Shown here in pieces: positions 16,635-25,611 of a stretch of DNA of 64,000 nt; the stretch's first letter is position 1, and every line of letters begins with the position of its first letter. Source of the stretch: Curtobacterium sp. SGAir0471. Its GTDB lineage: Bacteria > Actinomycetota > Actinomycetes > Actinomycetales > Microbacteriaceae. The notes beneath the pieces are model-generated. The model ran no database searches and was not told where the DNA came from. It saw nothing but the letters and a program-made list of their open reading frames with translations. The stretch lies in contig NZ_CP027869.1 of the NCBI RefSeq assembly GCF_005490985.1, forward strand, positions 2,232,001-2,296,000, given 5' to 3'. A program made the translations under genes and the position numbers.

Positions 16635-17843
16635 TCACGCTCCGGTCGCGATGAAGACCGTGGACGTCACCCCCGCGGCGACGTCGGCCTCGACCGTCAC
16701 GTCGCCCTCGTCCGGGGTGACGTAGCAGGACTCGCCCTGGCGGAGCAGGGTCGCGGAGTGCGCTCCGACCAGGGTCACCGCGCCCGTCGTGCAGACCGCG
16801 ATGCTCGGACCGCGCAGCGGAGCCACGCCGCCGGTGCCCAGGCCGACCGGACGGCCGTCCCCGGTCACGCGGACGAGGGCGAACCCGACGCCCTCCGGTG
16901 CGAAGCGGTCGACGCCCTGGTCGAGGTGCTCCGGCGTGAGGACCGGGGCCGGGTACGCGGTGAAGTCGAGCACGCGCAGCAGCTCGGGGACGTCGACGTG
17001 CTTCGCGGTCAGGCCGCCCCGCAGCACGTTGTCCGAGGGCGCCATGAGCTCGATGCCGAGCCCGTCGAGGTAGGCGTGCACGTTGCCCGCGGGCAGGTAC
17101 ATCGCCTCGCCGGTCCGGAGCGTGATGCGGTGCATGAGCAGCGACACGACCACGCCCGGGTCGCCCGGGTAGGCCTCGGCCAGGTCGACGACGGTCTGCC
17201 CGTTCGGGGTCCGGTCGTCCTCCGGCACCGCGGCCGCGAGGTCGGACGCCGCCTGCACCACGGCGAGCGCCGACGCGTCGGCGGTCTCCAGCCAGCGAAC
17301 GGTGTCCTCGAGCCCCTGCGCCAGGTGCGCCAGGAGCGGACCGAGCCGTCCGCTCCCGGCGTCGAGCGCCTCGACCTCGGCCACGGTGTCGGCGACCGGG
17401 CGGAAGCCGCTGAGCGCCTCGAAGCGGTCGCTGAGTGCGACGACGAGCTCGGGCTTCGGGAACGGGTCCTTGTAGTTCCGCGCGGGATCGTCGAGCGGGA
17501 CGCCCGCTGCCTCTTCGCGCGCGAAGCCCTCGCGCGCCTGCTCGGGGGTCGGGTGCGCCTGCAGCGACAGGGGTGCCGCCGCTGCGAGGAGCTTGAGCAG
17601 GAACGGCAGCCCGGTGCGGTCAGGCCCGAGGGCGGCCTCGGGCTCGGCCTCGATCCAGTCGCGCAGGGTGTCGGCACCGCCCACCATCGCCGGGTTGACG
17701 ACGACGCTCGGGCTGCCCGCGTGCGCGCCGAGCCAGAGCTCCGCCTGGGGAGCGCCGGTGACGGTGCGGCCGAGCAGTTCGGGGATCGCGGTGACCGAGC
17801 CCCAGGCGTAGTCGCGCGGGGTGTTCGTGATGCCGAGGAACAT
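16635..17843 (-). CDS. manA: Mannose-6-phosphate isomerase, class I
   Basis: A 402-residue zinc enzyme interconverting fructose 6-phosphate and mannose 6-phosphate, the entry to GDP-mannose. Class I landmarks: an N-terminal YAWGS, AELWLGAHAGSPS, the zinc ligands in LQAHPTPEQA and in KPELVVALS, and YLPAGNVHAYLDG with the last zinc histidine. The C-terminal beta domain ends STVFIATGA. The ATG at 17841-17843 fits the family N-terminus (MFLGITNTPRDYAW). It lies 54 bases upstream of galE on the same strand; the stop of manA and the start of galE leave room for a separate promoter. Confidence 0.95.
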   Translation of the reverse strand: MFLGITNTPRDYAWGSVTAIPELLGRTVTGAPQAELWLGAHAGSPSVVVNPAMVGGADTLRDWIEAEPEAALGPDRTGLPFLLKLLAAAAPLSLQAHPTPEQAREGFAREEAAGVPLDDPARNYKDPFPKPELVVALSDRFEALSGFRPVADTVAEVEALDAGSGRLGPLLAHLAQGLEDTVRWLETADASALAVVQAASDLAAAVPEDDRTPNGQTVVDLAEAYPGDPGVVVSLLMHRITLRTGEAMYLPAGNVHAYLDGLGIELMAPSDNVLRGGLTAKHVDVPELLRVLDFTAYPAPVLTPEHLDQGVDRFAPEGVGFALVRVTGDGRPVGLGTGGVAPLRGPSIAVCTTGAVTLVGAHSATLLRQGESCYVTPDEGDVTVEADVAAGVTSTVFIATGA

Positions 17844-17849
17844 GGGCCG

Positions 17850-17855
17850 AGCGTA
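17850..17855 (-). promoter_or_regulatory. -10 hexamer, probable leaderless start of manA
   Basis: GGTACGCT on the minus strand places TACGCT six bases before the manA ATG. No ribosome site is present. Confidence 0.5.
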
Positions 17856-17917
17856 CCGGCCCGCACCGACCACCCCTCCGACCGACCCGCCCGGCCCGCT
17901 CGGGCACGGACCGGCGG

Positions 17918-17923
17918 TAGCCT
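17918..17923 (+). promoter_or_regulatory. -10-like hexamer for the first ligase-like gene
   Basis: TAGCCT, in a GGTA context, ends seven bases before the GTG at 17931. No ribosome site is evident. Confidence 0.4.
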
Positions 17924-17930
17924 GGTCGCC

Positions 17931-19310
17931 GTGACGAACACCTGGCCGCTGGCCCGCGGGACCGTGCCCGAGCGCGAGGCGTTCGCCTTCGCCACCGCGG
18001 TCGTCGGTGTGCTGTTCGCCGGCGATGCCGTGCCGAACACGATCACCTGGTACGGCGCCGCCGCGGTGTGGGCGGCTCTGGCCGGCTGGGGCATCGCGGT
18101 CGTGGTTCGTGCACGTCCGCCGCTCACCCGCACGCCGCGCGCGCTCTGGCTGTTCCTGGCGTGGTGCCTGCTCAGCGTCGCGTGGTCGCACTGGCGCGCG
18201 GCGACCCTGGCCAGCATGGTCGCGCAGCTGCTCTGCGTGCTCGTCGCGTTCGCGATCGCGTCGACGCTGAGCTGGCGGCGCCTGCTCGACGCCGTGTCGG
18301 CCGGGCTGCGGTGGGTGCTCGGGCTCTCGCTGGTGTTCGAGGCGGTCGTGGCCGTGGTCGTGCGGCACCCGATCGCGCCGATCTGGACGGACTACGGCGA
18401 CCGGAAGATCCCGGACGCCTTCTACTTCTCGCGCGCCGAGCTGTTCACCGGTGGCCGGATCCAGGGGCTCCCCGGCAACGCGAACCTGCTCGCGATGGTC
18501 GCCCTGCTCGTCTGCATCGCGGTCGCCGTGCAGCTCGCCGAGGGTCGGCTGCACCGGGGTCGTGCGGCAGCCTGGCTCGTGGTCGGTGTCCTCGTGCTGG
18601 CGCTCACCCGTTCGTCGACCGTCCTCGTCGCCGCCGTCGTCGTCGTCCTCGCCGCCGCGGTCGCGGTCCTGGTCCGGCGCGTGCCGAGCGGACAGCGGGC
18701 TCCCCGCTACCTGGCGGTCGCGGTCGTCGCCGTCGTCGTCGCGGTCGTCGGCGTCCTGGCTCGCAGCACGCTGACGGCACTCCTCGGCAAGTCGTCCGAC
18801 CTCACCGGACGCGGCGACATCTGGACGGCGGTGCTCGGGCTCGTCGACCAGCACCCGGTGCTCGGCTGGGGCTGGATCGGGTACTGGTGGCCGGACATCC
18901 CGACGCTCGCAGGCATCGCCCACCGCAACGGCGTGACGTACCTGCAGGCGCACGACGCCGCCCTCGACGTCCTCATGCAGACCGGCGTCGTCGGGCTGGT
19001 CCTCTTCGCCCTGTACGTGGTGTCGACGCTCGTGCGCTCCTGGTGGTGCGCGACGCGGACCCCGTACGGTGCCGATCTCCGGCCCCGCGGCTTCGACCCG
19101 GTGTCGCTCTTCCCGCTCCTCGTCGTCGTGGCGCTCCTCGTGCAGGCGGTCGCCGAGTCCCGGCTGCTCTACCAGGGCAACTGGGTCCTCTTCGCGGTGG
19201 TCGCGATCAAGACGCGCACGGTGCTGGTCGGTGAGGAGCCCGCATCGACGGGTGACGGGCCGCGCATCCCCGTCGCCGCCCGGGCATTCCGGGGCGCGAC
19301 CGCCGACTGA
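17931..19310 (+). CDS. O-antigen ligase family membrane protein (Wzy/WaaL type)
   Basis: A 459-residue protein with about ten to eleven membrane helices. The Wzy_C-type region is visible: GGRIQGLPGNANLLAM in the middle, a GRGDIWTAVLGLV helix start, HPVLGWGWIGYWW, then the large external loop with LQAHDAALDVLMQTG, where the His is in the place expected for the ligase/polymerase histidine. Such proteins polymerise or ligate lipid-linked glycans outside the membrane. The GTG start is preceded by a TAGCCT hexamer and no ribosome site. It is divergent from manA (87 bases) and faces a gene on the other strand at its end. Its substrate cannot be told from sequence. Confidence 0.82.
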   Translation: MTNTWPLARGTVPEREAFAFATAVVGVLFAGDAVPNTITWYGAAAVWAALAGWGIAVVVRARPPLTRTPRALWLFLAWCLLSVAWSHWRAATLASMVAQLLCVLVAFAIASTLSWRRLLDAVSAGLRWVLGLSLVFEAVVAVVVRHPIAPIWTDYGDRKIPDAFYFSRAELFTGGRIQGLPGNANLLAMVALLVCIAVAVQLAEGRLHRGRAAAWLVVGVLVLALTRSSTVLVAAVVVVLAAAVAVLVRRVPSGQRAPRYLAVAVVAVVVAVVGVLARSTLTALLGKSSDLTGRGDIWTAVLGLVDQHPVLGWGWIGYWWPDIPTLAGIAHRNGVTYLQAHDAALDVLMQTGVVGLVLFALYVVSTLVRSWWCATRTPYGADLRPRGFDPVSLFPLLVVVALLVQAVAESRLLYQGNWVLFAVVAIKTRTVLVGEEPASTGDGPRIPVAARAFRGATAD

Positions 19311-19312
19311 CC

Positions 19313-19351
19313 CCGGACCGAGCGCCGACTGCCTCCGGACCGAGCGCCGAC
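19313..19351. repeat. 17-base direct repeat in a convergent gap
   Basis: CCGGACCGAGCGCCGAC occurs at 19313-19329 and again at 19335-19351, immediately after the stop of the ligase-like gene. The rest of this 100-base gap shows only weak inverted repeats. Confidence 0.5.
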
Positions 19352-19410
19352 GCCGCAGTGGACCGGTCGCCGGGGCGTCGTTGCCGAGACCCCCGTCCCG
19401 TGCTCCGGCG

Positions 19411-20868
19411 TCAGCGGTCCCGCAGCACCAGGGCGCAGGGCACCTGGGCCGACCACGGTGCCGTCCGCACCTCGAGCACCCGCGTCGGGTCGGCGCGGCA
19501 CGCCGGCTCCGCGTCCCGCACCTGCGGCGCCCACGCCGGACCATCGCTCCGTGTCGACGCGCCCGGGGCGGCGTTCGTGACGCTCGTCGTGACCACCAGC
19601 GCGACCACGCACCTGCCGAGGGCCGACCGGGAGACGTGTACCGCGCCTCCCGGCCGCGTCTCGCCCGACCGAGCGGTCCCACGCTCGACCAGCAGGGCGC
19701 CGGCCACCACCAGCGCGGACAGCAGGAGCATGCCGGCTGCCGCGGCGTAGCGGCTCGGCCCCACGGCAGCGAGCCCGGCGGCGTCGAGCGTGCCCCACCG
19801 GCCGTTCGCCGACAGGTTGGCGAGCAGGGCGCCCGTCCAGACCGCGACCGAGCCGCCGGCGAACGCGACGAGCAGGGCCCGGGCACGCCACGGTGCGACG
19901 AGGAAGGCGAGCACGAGGACCACGAGGACGGCGAGCGCCGGCACCACCAGGACCCACCCGCCGTGGTCGGCGACCGCCCTGCCCACCGGCGCGACTCGTC
20001 GGTCCCACAGACCGGCCAACGGCTGGAGCAAGTACCCGGCGACGACGTCGGCCGGGGACGGGTGCCCGCGCTCGGACGGGCGCTCGGTCGTCAGCGCCGT
20101 CACCACCTGTGCCGTGCACCCGACGACCGCCGCGACCGTGACCGGGAGGGCGCGCAACCGCGCCGCCGCGCCGATCGACCGGACGCGACGGACGTGCCGC
20201 CCCGGTCCCGTCGAGGCGAGCGGCTGCCAGGCGAGCACGAGGAGCGGCAGGAAGACGACGGACTGGAGCTCCGTGAGCGTCGCCGCCAGGGCGAGCACCG
20301 CGACGACCGCGGCGGCCGACCACGACCGGACCCGGTACGCGAACAGCCAGGGGACGAGCACGAGCGCGTACCAGTGCAGGTTCGCCGCGTTGCCCGCGAT
20401 CTCCACCGGGGCCATCGGGAGGACGACCGGCACCGCGGCGAGCAGCAGCCGCAGGGACCGGCGCGGTACGACGTCGCCGGACAGCAGGAACACGGCCGAG
20501 GCGACGACGGCCACGACCACGCAGCACGCTGCGGTCACCGTCAGCGCGTACTGCGCGACGGGACGGTGCACCGCGACGTCGACGACCAGGCGCGGGACGA
20601 GGTGCAGGTAGCCGGCGTAGGGCCGCAGGAGCGTCCCGTCGACGCCGGAGGCGAGGCGCTCGCGCAGGAACACACCACCGTCCTCCGCCCAGACGGTCCC
20701 ACGCGACACCGGACCGAGCCGCCACCACGTCGTCGCGACGGCACCGACCAGCACGACCAGGGCGAGGACCGGCTCGGACCAGCGCGGCCCGGTTGCACGA
20801 CGGACCGACCGTCCGGACGACCTGCGCCCCGACGGTGGCGTCGGTGGCCGGCCGGCTCGGCGCTCCAT
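19411..20868 (-). CDS. Multi-pass membrane protein, possible GT-C glycosyltransferase
   Basis: A 485-residue protein with about ten to twelve hydrophobic segments; I do not recognise a named family. In the first external loop it has GTVWAEDGGVFL, an acidic pair near the membrane as in GT-C enzymes that use lipid-phosphate sugars, followed by RPYAGYLHLVPRL. Later helices include NAANLHWYALVLVPWLF and ATLTELQSVVFLPLL. The last about 75 residues form an external domain (ARSGETRPGG onward). Flanked by two ligase-like genes, it may transfer a sugar to an exported glycan, perhaps as the specific partner of the GtrA/GtrB pair nearby; that is inference. The ATG at 20866-20868 is the first after a 93-base divergent gap. 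Confidence 0.55.
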   Translation of the reverse strand: MERRAGRPPTPPSGRRSSGRSVRRATGPRWSEPVLALVVLVGAVATTWWRLGPVSRGTVWAEDGGVFLRERLASGVDGTLLRPYAGYLHLVPRLVVDVAVHRPVAQYALTVTAACCVVVAVVASAVFLLSGDVVPRRSLRLLLAAVPVVLPMAPVEIAGNAANLHWYALVLVPWLFAYRVRSWSAAAVVAVLALAATLTELQSVVFLPLLVLAWQPLASTGPGRHVRRVRSIGAAARLRALPVTVAAVVGCTAQVVTALTTERPSERGHPSPADVVAGYLLQPLAGLWDRRVAPVGRAVADHGGWVLVVPALAVLVVLVLAFLVAPWRARALLVAFAGGSVAVWTGALLANLSANGRWGTLDAAGLAAVGPSRYAAAAGMLLLSALVVAGALLVERGTARSGETRPGGAVHVSRSALGRCVVALVVTTSVTNAAPGASTRSDGPAWAPQVRDAEPACRADPTRVLEVRTAPWSAQVPCALVLRDR

Positions 20869-20961
20869 CGACGGCCGAAGCTAGCCGGATCATCGCATTC
20901 CGCGATATCGACGCTCCGTGATACGTCGAAGTCTCCCGGCACGGTGCGAGAGGATGGGTGC

Positions 20962-22269
20962 GTGACGGACCACGGGGTGAGCAGGCGGGCGCTCGCTCGG
21001 CGCTACCTGTCGGCCTGGATCGGCTTCTCGGCGGGAGGTCGGTTCAGCCAGGCCCTCGCGACGGCGATCCTGCTCTTCGCCTTCGGCGAGCCCGCCGTCC
21101 ACGCGATGGTCGGTGCGGCCGGCACCTGGGCCGCACTCGTCACCCTCGTGGTCCTCGCCGGCCTGAGCCTGCTCGGGCAGCGCTACCGGATCGAGTGGCA
21201 CGGGGTCCTGCCCCTCTCGCTGCTCGCCTTCGTCGGCTTCTGCGCGCTCAGCGTGGTGTGGAGCGAGTACTCCTGGTACGCGCTCCGCGGCGTGGTCGAG
21301 ACGCTCTGCTTCGTGGGACTCGGGCTCTACCTGGCGCTCGGCCGCGACCTCGTGCAGGTCATCCGCGCGGCCGGGGACGCCTTCCGCATCCTGCTCGTCG
21401 TGGCGCTCGGGCTCGAGGTGCTCTCCGGGCTGGTGCTCGACGTGCCGATCCCGGCGTTCGGCATCCAGGGGAACATCGCCTACGGCGGACCCATCCAGGG
21501 GATCGGCGGCAACCGCAACTTCATGGGCTTCGTGGCCGCGACCGCCCTCGTCACGTTCGTGGTCGAGTTCCTCACCCGCTCGGTGACGACCTGGCGCGCC
21601 GTCGCCTCCACCGCGCTCGCGGTGATCGCGCTCATGCTCGTGCAGTCCCCCATCACCGGGATCGCGATGATCGCGCTGGCCGTGACCGCGCTGGCGATCT
21701 GGGCGCTCCGGCACGCGGCACCCACGACGCGGCCCGTCGTCAACACCGTGCTCGGCGGCGCCGTCCTGGGCATGCTCGTGCTCGCCGTGCTGTTCCGGCA
21801 CCGGGTGCTCGCCGAGATCGGCGCCGCCGGCGGGACCGCGACGCGACTGGGGCTCTGGGCGCAGATCCGGCTGCTCGGCGAACAGGACCCGATGCAGGGC
21901 CGCGGCTGGGTCGGCACCTGGCCGACCGAGGACGTCTTCCCCTTCACCACCCTCGTCGACCCGTCCGGGGTGCGGTTCACCTCCGGCCTCTCCGCCTTCG
22001 TCGACGCGTACCTGCAGGTCGGGCTCGCGGGCGCGCTCCTCGTCGCGGTCGCGGGCGGGCTGGCGTTCGCCCGCGCCTGGGTGACCGCGACGACCTTCCC
22101 CGGTGTCGCCTACGTCTGGCCGGCCGCGGTGCTCGTGCTCCTCGCGGTCACGAGCACCGCGGAGAGCTACCTGCTGCACGGTGCGGGCCTGATGCTCTTC
22201 GCGACCGTGATCGTCGTCGCGGCCCGACGGCGGTCGTGGCGACGGCACCTGCCGCGCGACCAGGCCTGA
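20962..22269 (+). CDS. Second O-antigen ligase-like membrane protein
   Basis: A 435-residue protein with about ten to eleven membrane helices and the layout of the ligase-like protein at 17931. Shared features are GGPIQGIGGNRNFMGFVA, matching the GNANLLAM region, and QGRGWVGTWPTED, matching the GWGWIGYWWPD region. In the large loop the paralogue has LQAHDAALDVL; this one has TSGLSAFVDAYLQ, so the histidine is replaced. It may have a different activity or be inactive as a ligase. The GTG at 20962 follows GAGAGGATGG, which could serve as a ribosome site or as a -10 hexamer (GAGGAT six bases upstream). Confidence 0.75.
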   Translation: MTDHGVSRRALARRYLSAWIGFSAGGRFSQALATAILLFAFGEPAVHAMVGAAGTWAALVTLVVLAGLSLLGQRYRIEWHGVLPLSLLAFVGFCALSVVWSEYSWYALRGVVETLCFVGLGLYLALGRDLVQVIRAAGDAFRILLVVALGLEVLSGLVLDVPIPAFGIQGNIAYGGPIQGIGGNRNFMGFVAATALVTFVVEFLTRSVTTWRAVASTALAVIALMLVQSPITGIAMIALAVTALAIWALRHAAPTTRPVVNTVLGGAVLGMLVLAVLFRHRVLAEIGAAGGTATRLGLWAQIRLLGEQDPMQGRGWVGTWPTEDVFPFTTLVDPSGVRFTSGLSAFVDAYLQVGLAGALLVAVAGGLAFARAWVTATTFPGVAYVWPAAVLVLLAVTSTAESYLLHGAGLMLFATVIVVAARRRSWRRHLPRDQA

Positions 22270-22335
22270 CCCGCAGCACGGCCGGACCCACGGCAGGACC
22301 CGACCCACGGCAGGACCAGACCCGCAGCGGGGCCT
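22268..22335. repeat. Four imperfect 17-base tandem units
   Basis: Starting inside the stop codon of the ligase-like gene, four units of 17 bases follow each other (22268, 22285, 22302, 22319), each beginning GACCC and containing a CAGGACC- or CAGC-type core. The two central units differ at a single base. The remainder of the gap to 22450 holds a TAGCAT hexamer (22401-22406) and an AGGAG ribosome site for the next gene. Confidence 0.6.
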
Positions 22336-22450
22336 GAGGGCTCGACCAGGTCCGACCGCGACGACGGCCCGGGGGCTCGCGGTGGTGACGCCCCGGCCAC
22401 TAGCATCGCCTCGGGTCGCAGGGGGCGGCCCGTCACCGACAGGAGCTCGC

Positions 22451-24301
22451 ATGCCCTTCGTCTCCCGCGTCGTCACCGCACTGCTCGCGGTCTCGGCCCT
22501 GACCACCGCCGCCGTGGGCCTCGTGCCGGCCGACACCGCGAGCGCCGCGCCGACCGCGACCGCGTCCGGCTCCCGGTACACACCGCTCGACACCGCCCGG
22601 GTGTTCGCCGGCACCGTCGGCACGACCCCGGTCGTCGTCCCGATCGCCGGCCGCGCCGGGGTCCCGGCTGACGCCACCGCGGTCGTGGTCAACGTCGAGA
22701 CCGAGGCGCCGACGGCCGCCGGCTACGTGCGGATCACCCCCGCCGGCACCGACGCCCGCGTGGCCCTGCAGGAGTTCCCCGCTGGTCGGACGATCTCGAA
22801 CCTCGCGACCGTGAAGCTCGCCTCCGGTGGCGTGCAGGTGAAGGTGTCCGCGGGTTCGGCGCGGGTCTACCTCGACGTCTCCGGGTACTACGCAGCCGAC
22901 GGCGGGTCGACCTTCACCCCGCTGCCGACCGTTCGCGTCGCGTCGCCGACGGTCGGGACGACACCGGTGCCCGTGCCGCTCGCCGGCAGGGGCGGAGTGC
23001 CGGACGACGCGACCGCCGTGGTCGTCAACGTGGAGACGAACGCACCGACCGCCGACGGGTACACCCGCCTGACCCCGCTCGGTCGCGACGCCTCGGTGGC
23101 GACCCAGGAGTTCACGGCCGGGCGCACGGTGTCGAACCTCGCGATCGTGCGCCTCGTCGACGGTGCCGCGCAGGTCCGCCTGTCGCGTGGGACGGCGACG
23201 GTGTTCATGGACGTCGCCGGGTACTACTCCGCGTCGTCGACCGGCTCCGTGTTCGTCCCGATCGACACCACGCGGATCGAGACGGGCACCCTGGGCAACA
23301 CCCCGCGCACGGTGCGTGCGACGGGCACCGGCGGCGTCCCCGGGACGGCCACCGCGGTCGTCGCGAACGTCGAGGTGCAGGCCACGTCGTCCGACGGCTA
23401 CCTCCGGGTCACGCCGGCGGGACAGGACGCGTCCGTCGCTGCCCAGGTGTTCCGGGCGGGCGAGGAGGTCTCGGCCGCCGTCATCACGAAGGTGACCGGG
23501 TCCACCGCCGCGCGCGCGTTCCAGGCCAAGGTCTCGCGCGGGACCGCCGTCGACTACGTCGACGTGTCCGGGTACTTCCTCGACGGCACCTCGGCATCGG
23601 GCACCGGCGTCGACGTGTCGTGGCCGCAGTGCGGGTCCGCGTTGCCCGGCGACGCCGCCTTCGCGGTCGTCGGTGTCAACGGCGGACTGGCCAACAACAC
23701 GAACCCGTGCCTGTCGTCGCAGCTGGCGTGGGCCGCGCAGTCGTCCGGCGGGACCTCCCAGCCGACCGTCCAGCTCTACGTGAACACCGCGAACCCGGGG
23801 AGCCGGGCCTCGGTCTGGCCGACGAGCAACACACTGCCGAACGGTGGCGGGACCGTGCCGAACCCGTACGGCACCTGCACCGGTGGGTACGACGCCGCCT
23901 GCTCCTACGTGTACGGCTGGACGCGGGCGGTCGAGGACGCCACGGTCCGTGGCGTCTCCGACCCGAGCGCGTACCGCTGGTGGCTCGACGTCGAGACCGA
24001 GGGGACGTGGCAGGCTGACCGCACGCAGAACCGCGCGGACCTCGAGGGCATGGCCACGTACCTGACCTCGCGTGGCGCACAGGTCGGCCTGTACTCGACC
24101 GGCTACCAGTGGAACACCATCGTCGGGTCCGTCCCGACGTCGAGCCCGCTGTACCCGCTGCCGAGCTGGATCGCGACCGGTGCACCGACGTTGGCCGCCG
24201 CGCAGCAGGCCTGCTCCGGCACGCCCCTCACCGGCGGGAGCCGCATCGAGGTGACGCAGTACGTCGTCGGCGGGTTCGACCGCAACGCGTCCTGCGTCTG
24301 A
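22451..24301 (+). CDS. Secreted protein: three cell-surface repeats plus GH25-like domain
   Basis: A 616-residue exported protein. A signal peptide ends near ASAAPTA (about residue 36). Three repeats of roughly 110 residues follow, beginning near residues 40, 154 and 267; each starts with YTPLDTARV-like words, contains DATAVVVNVET and ends with VDVSGYY-like residues. From about residue 386 the protein is a GH25-like domain: GVDVSWPQCGSALPG, VNGGLANNTNPCL, LYVNTANPG, WWLDVET and VGLYSTGYQWNTI. WWLDVETEG supplies the acidic residues expected of this fold. A role in binding and cutting cell wall is inferred. The ATG has an AGGAG site; a strong hairpin follows the gene. Confidence 0.75.
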   Translation: MPFVSRVVTALLAVSALTTAAVGLVPADTASAAPTATASGSRYTPLDTARVFAGTVGTTPVVVPIAGRAGVPADATAVVVNVETEAPTAAGYVRITPAGTDARVALQEFPAGRTISNLATVKLASGGVQVKVSAGSARVYLDVSGYYAADGGSTFTPLPTVRVASPTVGTTPVPVPLAGRGGVPDDATAVVVNVETNAPTADGYTRLTPLGRDASVATQEFTAGRTVSNLAIVRLVDGAAQVRLSRGTATVFMDVAGYYSASSTGSVFVPIDTTRIETGTLGNTPRTVRATGTGGVPGTATAVVANVEVQATSSDGYLRVTPAGQDASVAAQVFRAGEEVSAAVITKVTGSTAARAFQAKVSRGTAVDYVDVSGYFLDGTSASGTGVDVSWPQCGSALPGDAAFAVVGVNGGLANNTNPCLSSQLAWAAQSSGGTSQPTVQLYVNTANPGSRASVWPTSNTLPNGGGTVPNPYGTCTGGYDAACSYVYGWTRAVEDATVRGVSDPSAYRWWLDVETEGTWQADRTQNRADLEGMATYLTSRGAQVGLYSTGYQWNTIVGSVPTSSPLYPLPSWIATGAPTLAAAQQACSGTPLTGGSRIEVTQYVVGGFDRNASCV

Positions 24302-24387
24302 CCCGAGCGGAGCACACGGCAGGCGTCACTCGACACGGCGACCGGACGCGACGCCCCTCGCCCCGAGACGACGCACCCCGGAACGAC

Positions 24388-24420
24388 GACGGCGCGGGAC
24401 CCATCGGGTCCCGCGCCGTC
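24388..24420. terminator. Strong bidirectional terminator
   Basis: A perfect 15-base stem (GACGGCGCGGGACCC, 24388-24402, with its complement at 24406-24420) and a three-base loop, placed between the convergent GH25-like gene and the GT2 gene. It is the clearest terminator in the window. Confidence 0.85.
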
Positions 24421-24447
24421 CTCGTGTGGCTGTTCAGCCCCGGTGGG

Positions 24448-25488
24448 TCAGCGGCCGGTGACGTCGCCGCCCTGCTCGTGACGGAGCGCCTGCGGTGCCT
24501 CCCCGTGCTGGTCCGTCGCCTGGCTCGGGTGGTCGACCGGCAGACGACGGGTCGACGTGCCCGGTGCCGAGTAGGTCAGGTAGTTCAGCCGGCTCGTCTC
24601 GCGACGCAGCCGCGTGACGCCCTCGAGGATGAACCCGAGGATCCACGTCAGGAACGCGATGACCATGAGCGACGCGGCGAGGAACGCGGTCGGGAACCGT
24701 GGGACCAGCCCGGTGCGCCCGTACTCGATGAACAGCGGGATCGCGAGGACGATCGCGACCACGGCGAAGATCGCGCCCATGATCCCGTGGAACAGCACGG
24801 GACGCTCGAACCGGATGAGGTGGGCGATGAGCGACAGGATCTTGAAGCCGTCGCTGTAGGTGTTGAGCTTCGACTCGGTGCCCTCGGCGCGGTCCTTGAA
24901 GCCGACCGGCACCTCGGTGTGCGGAACCCGCAGGTTCATCACGTGCACCGTGAGCTCGGTCTCGGTCTCGAACTCGCGGGACAGCGCGGGGAAGGACTTC
25001 ACGAAGCGTCGGGACATGACGCGGTACCCGCTGAGCATGTCGGACACCGGCGTGCCGAAGAGCTTGCCCACGACCCGGTTGAACATCCGGTTGCCGGCCT
25101 CGTGCCCGGGCCGGTACGCGGTCGCCTCGGGGTCGTCCTGCCGGACGCCGAGGACGTGGTCGTAGGGCCCCTCGAGCAGGGTGCGGATCATCTCCGGCGC
25201 CGCCGCGGTGTCGTACGTGTCGTCGCCGTCGATCATCAGGTAGACGTCGGCGTCGATGTCGCCGAACGCACGGCGGATGACGTTGCCCTTGCCCTTGGTG
25301 TGCTCGTACCGGACCTCGGCGCCCGCCCGGCGCGCCACCTCGTCGGTGCCGTCCGTGCTGTTGTTGTCGTAGACGTAGACCTGGATGCCGGGCACGGCTG
25401 CCTTGAGGTCGGTGACGACCTTGTGGATGGCCGGTGCCTCGTTGTGGCAGGGCACGATGGCGGCGATGACGAGGTCGTCGTGAGTCAC
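24448..25488 (-). CDS. GtrB-like family 2 glycosyltransferase with C-terminal membrane helices
   Basis: A 346-residue protein. Residues about 8-240 are a GT-A fold: IAAIVPCHNEAPAIHKVV, YDNNSTDGT, then LMIDGDDTYD with the DxD residues, and a GHEAGNRMFNR stretch typical of polyprenyl-phosphate glycosyltransferases. Two membrane helices follow (GAIFAVVAIVLAIPLFI and FLAASLMVIAFLTWILGF). This is the GtrB/DPM1 layout: it would load a sugar onto undecaprenyl phosphate. A GtrA flippase gene starts divergently 123 bases away, so the pair is functional as a unit by inference. The GTG at 25486-25488 has a GAAGGA site nine bases upstream. Confidence 0.85.
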   Translation of the reverse strand: MTHDDLVIAAIVPCHNEAPAIHKVVTDLKAAVPGIQVYVYDNNSTDGTDEVARRAGAEVRYEHTKGKGNVIRRAFGDIDADVYLMIDGDDTYDTAAAPEMIRTLLEGPYDHVLGVRQDDPEATAYRPGHEAGNRMFNRVVGKLFGTPVSDMLSGYRVMSRRFVKSFPALSREFETETELTVHVMNLRVPHTEVPVGFKDRAEGTESKLNTYSDGFKILSLIAHLIRFERPVLFHGIMGAIFAVVAIVLAIPLFIEYGRTGLVPRFPTAFLAASLMVIAFLTWILGFILEGVTRLRRETSRLNYLTYSAPGTSTRRLPVDHPSQATDQHGEAPQALRHEQGGDVTGR

Positions 25489-25611
25489 GGGGTAGGGTCC
25501 TTCAGTGGTCTTGGATCCGTCGAGCGGCGGGGACGTGAGCACGAATCCCCTGCGAGAGGCTAACAGGTGCGCCGACTCGGCCGAGGCCGTCCGCGACCGG
25601 GAAGAGGACAC

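Noticed and set aside
15513..19310. One plus-strand frame of 1265 codons
   Set aside because: Everything before 17931 is antisense to galE and manA; the real gene is the ligase-like protein at its end.
25489..25611. Separate promoter with clear -35/-10 between GtrB-like and GtrA genes
   Set aside because: Only weak hexamers such as CTAACA are present, not enough to list.
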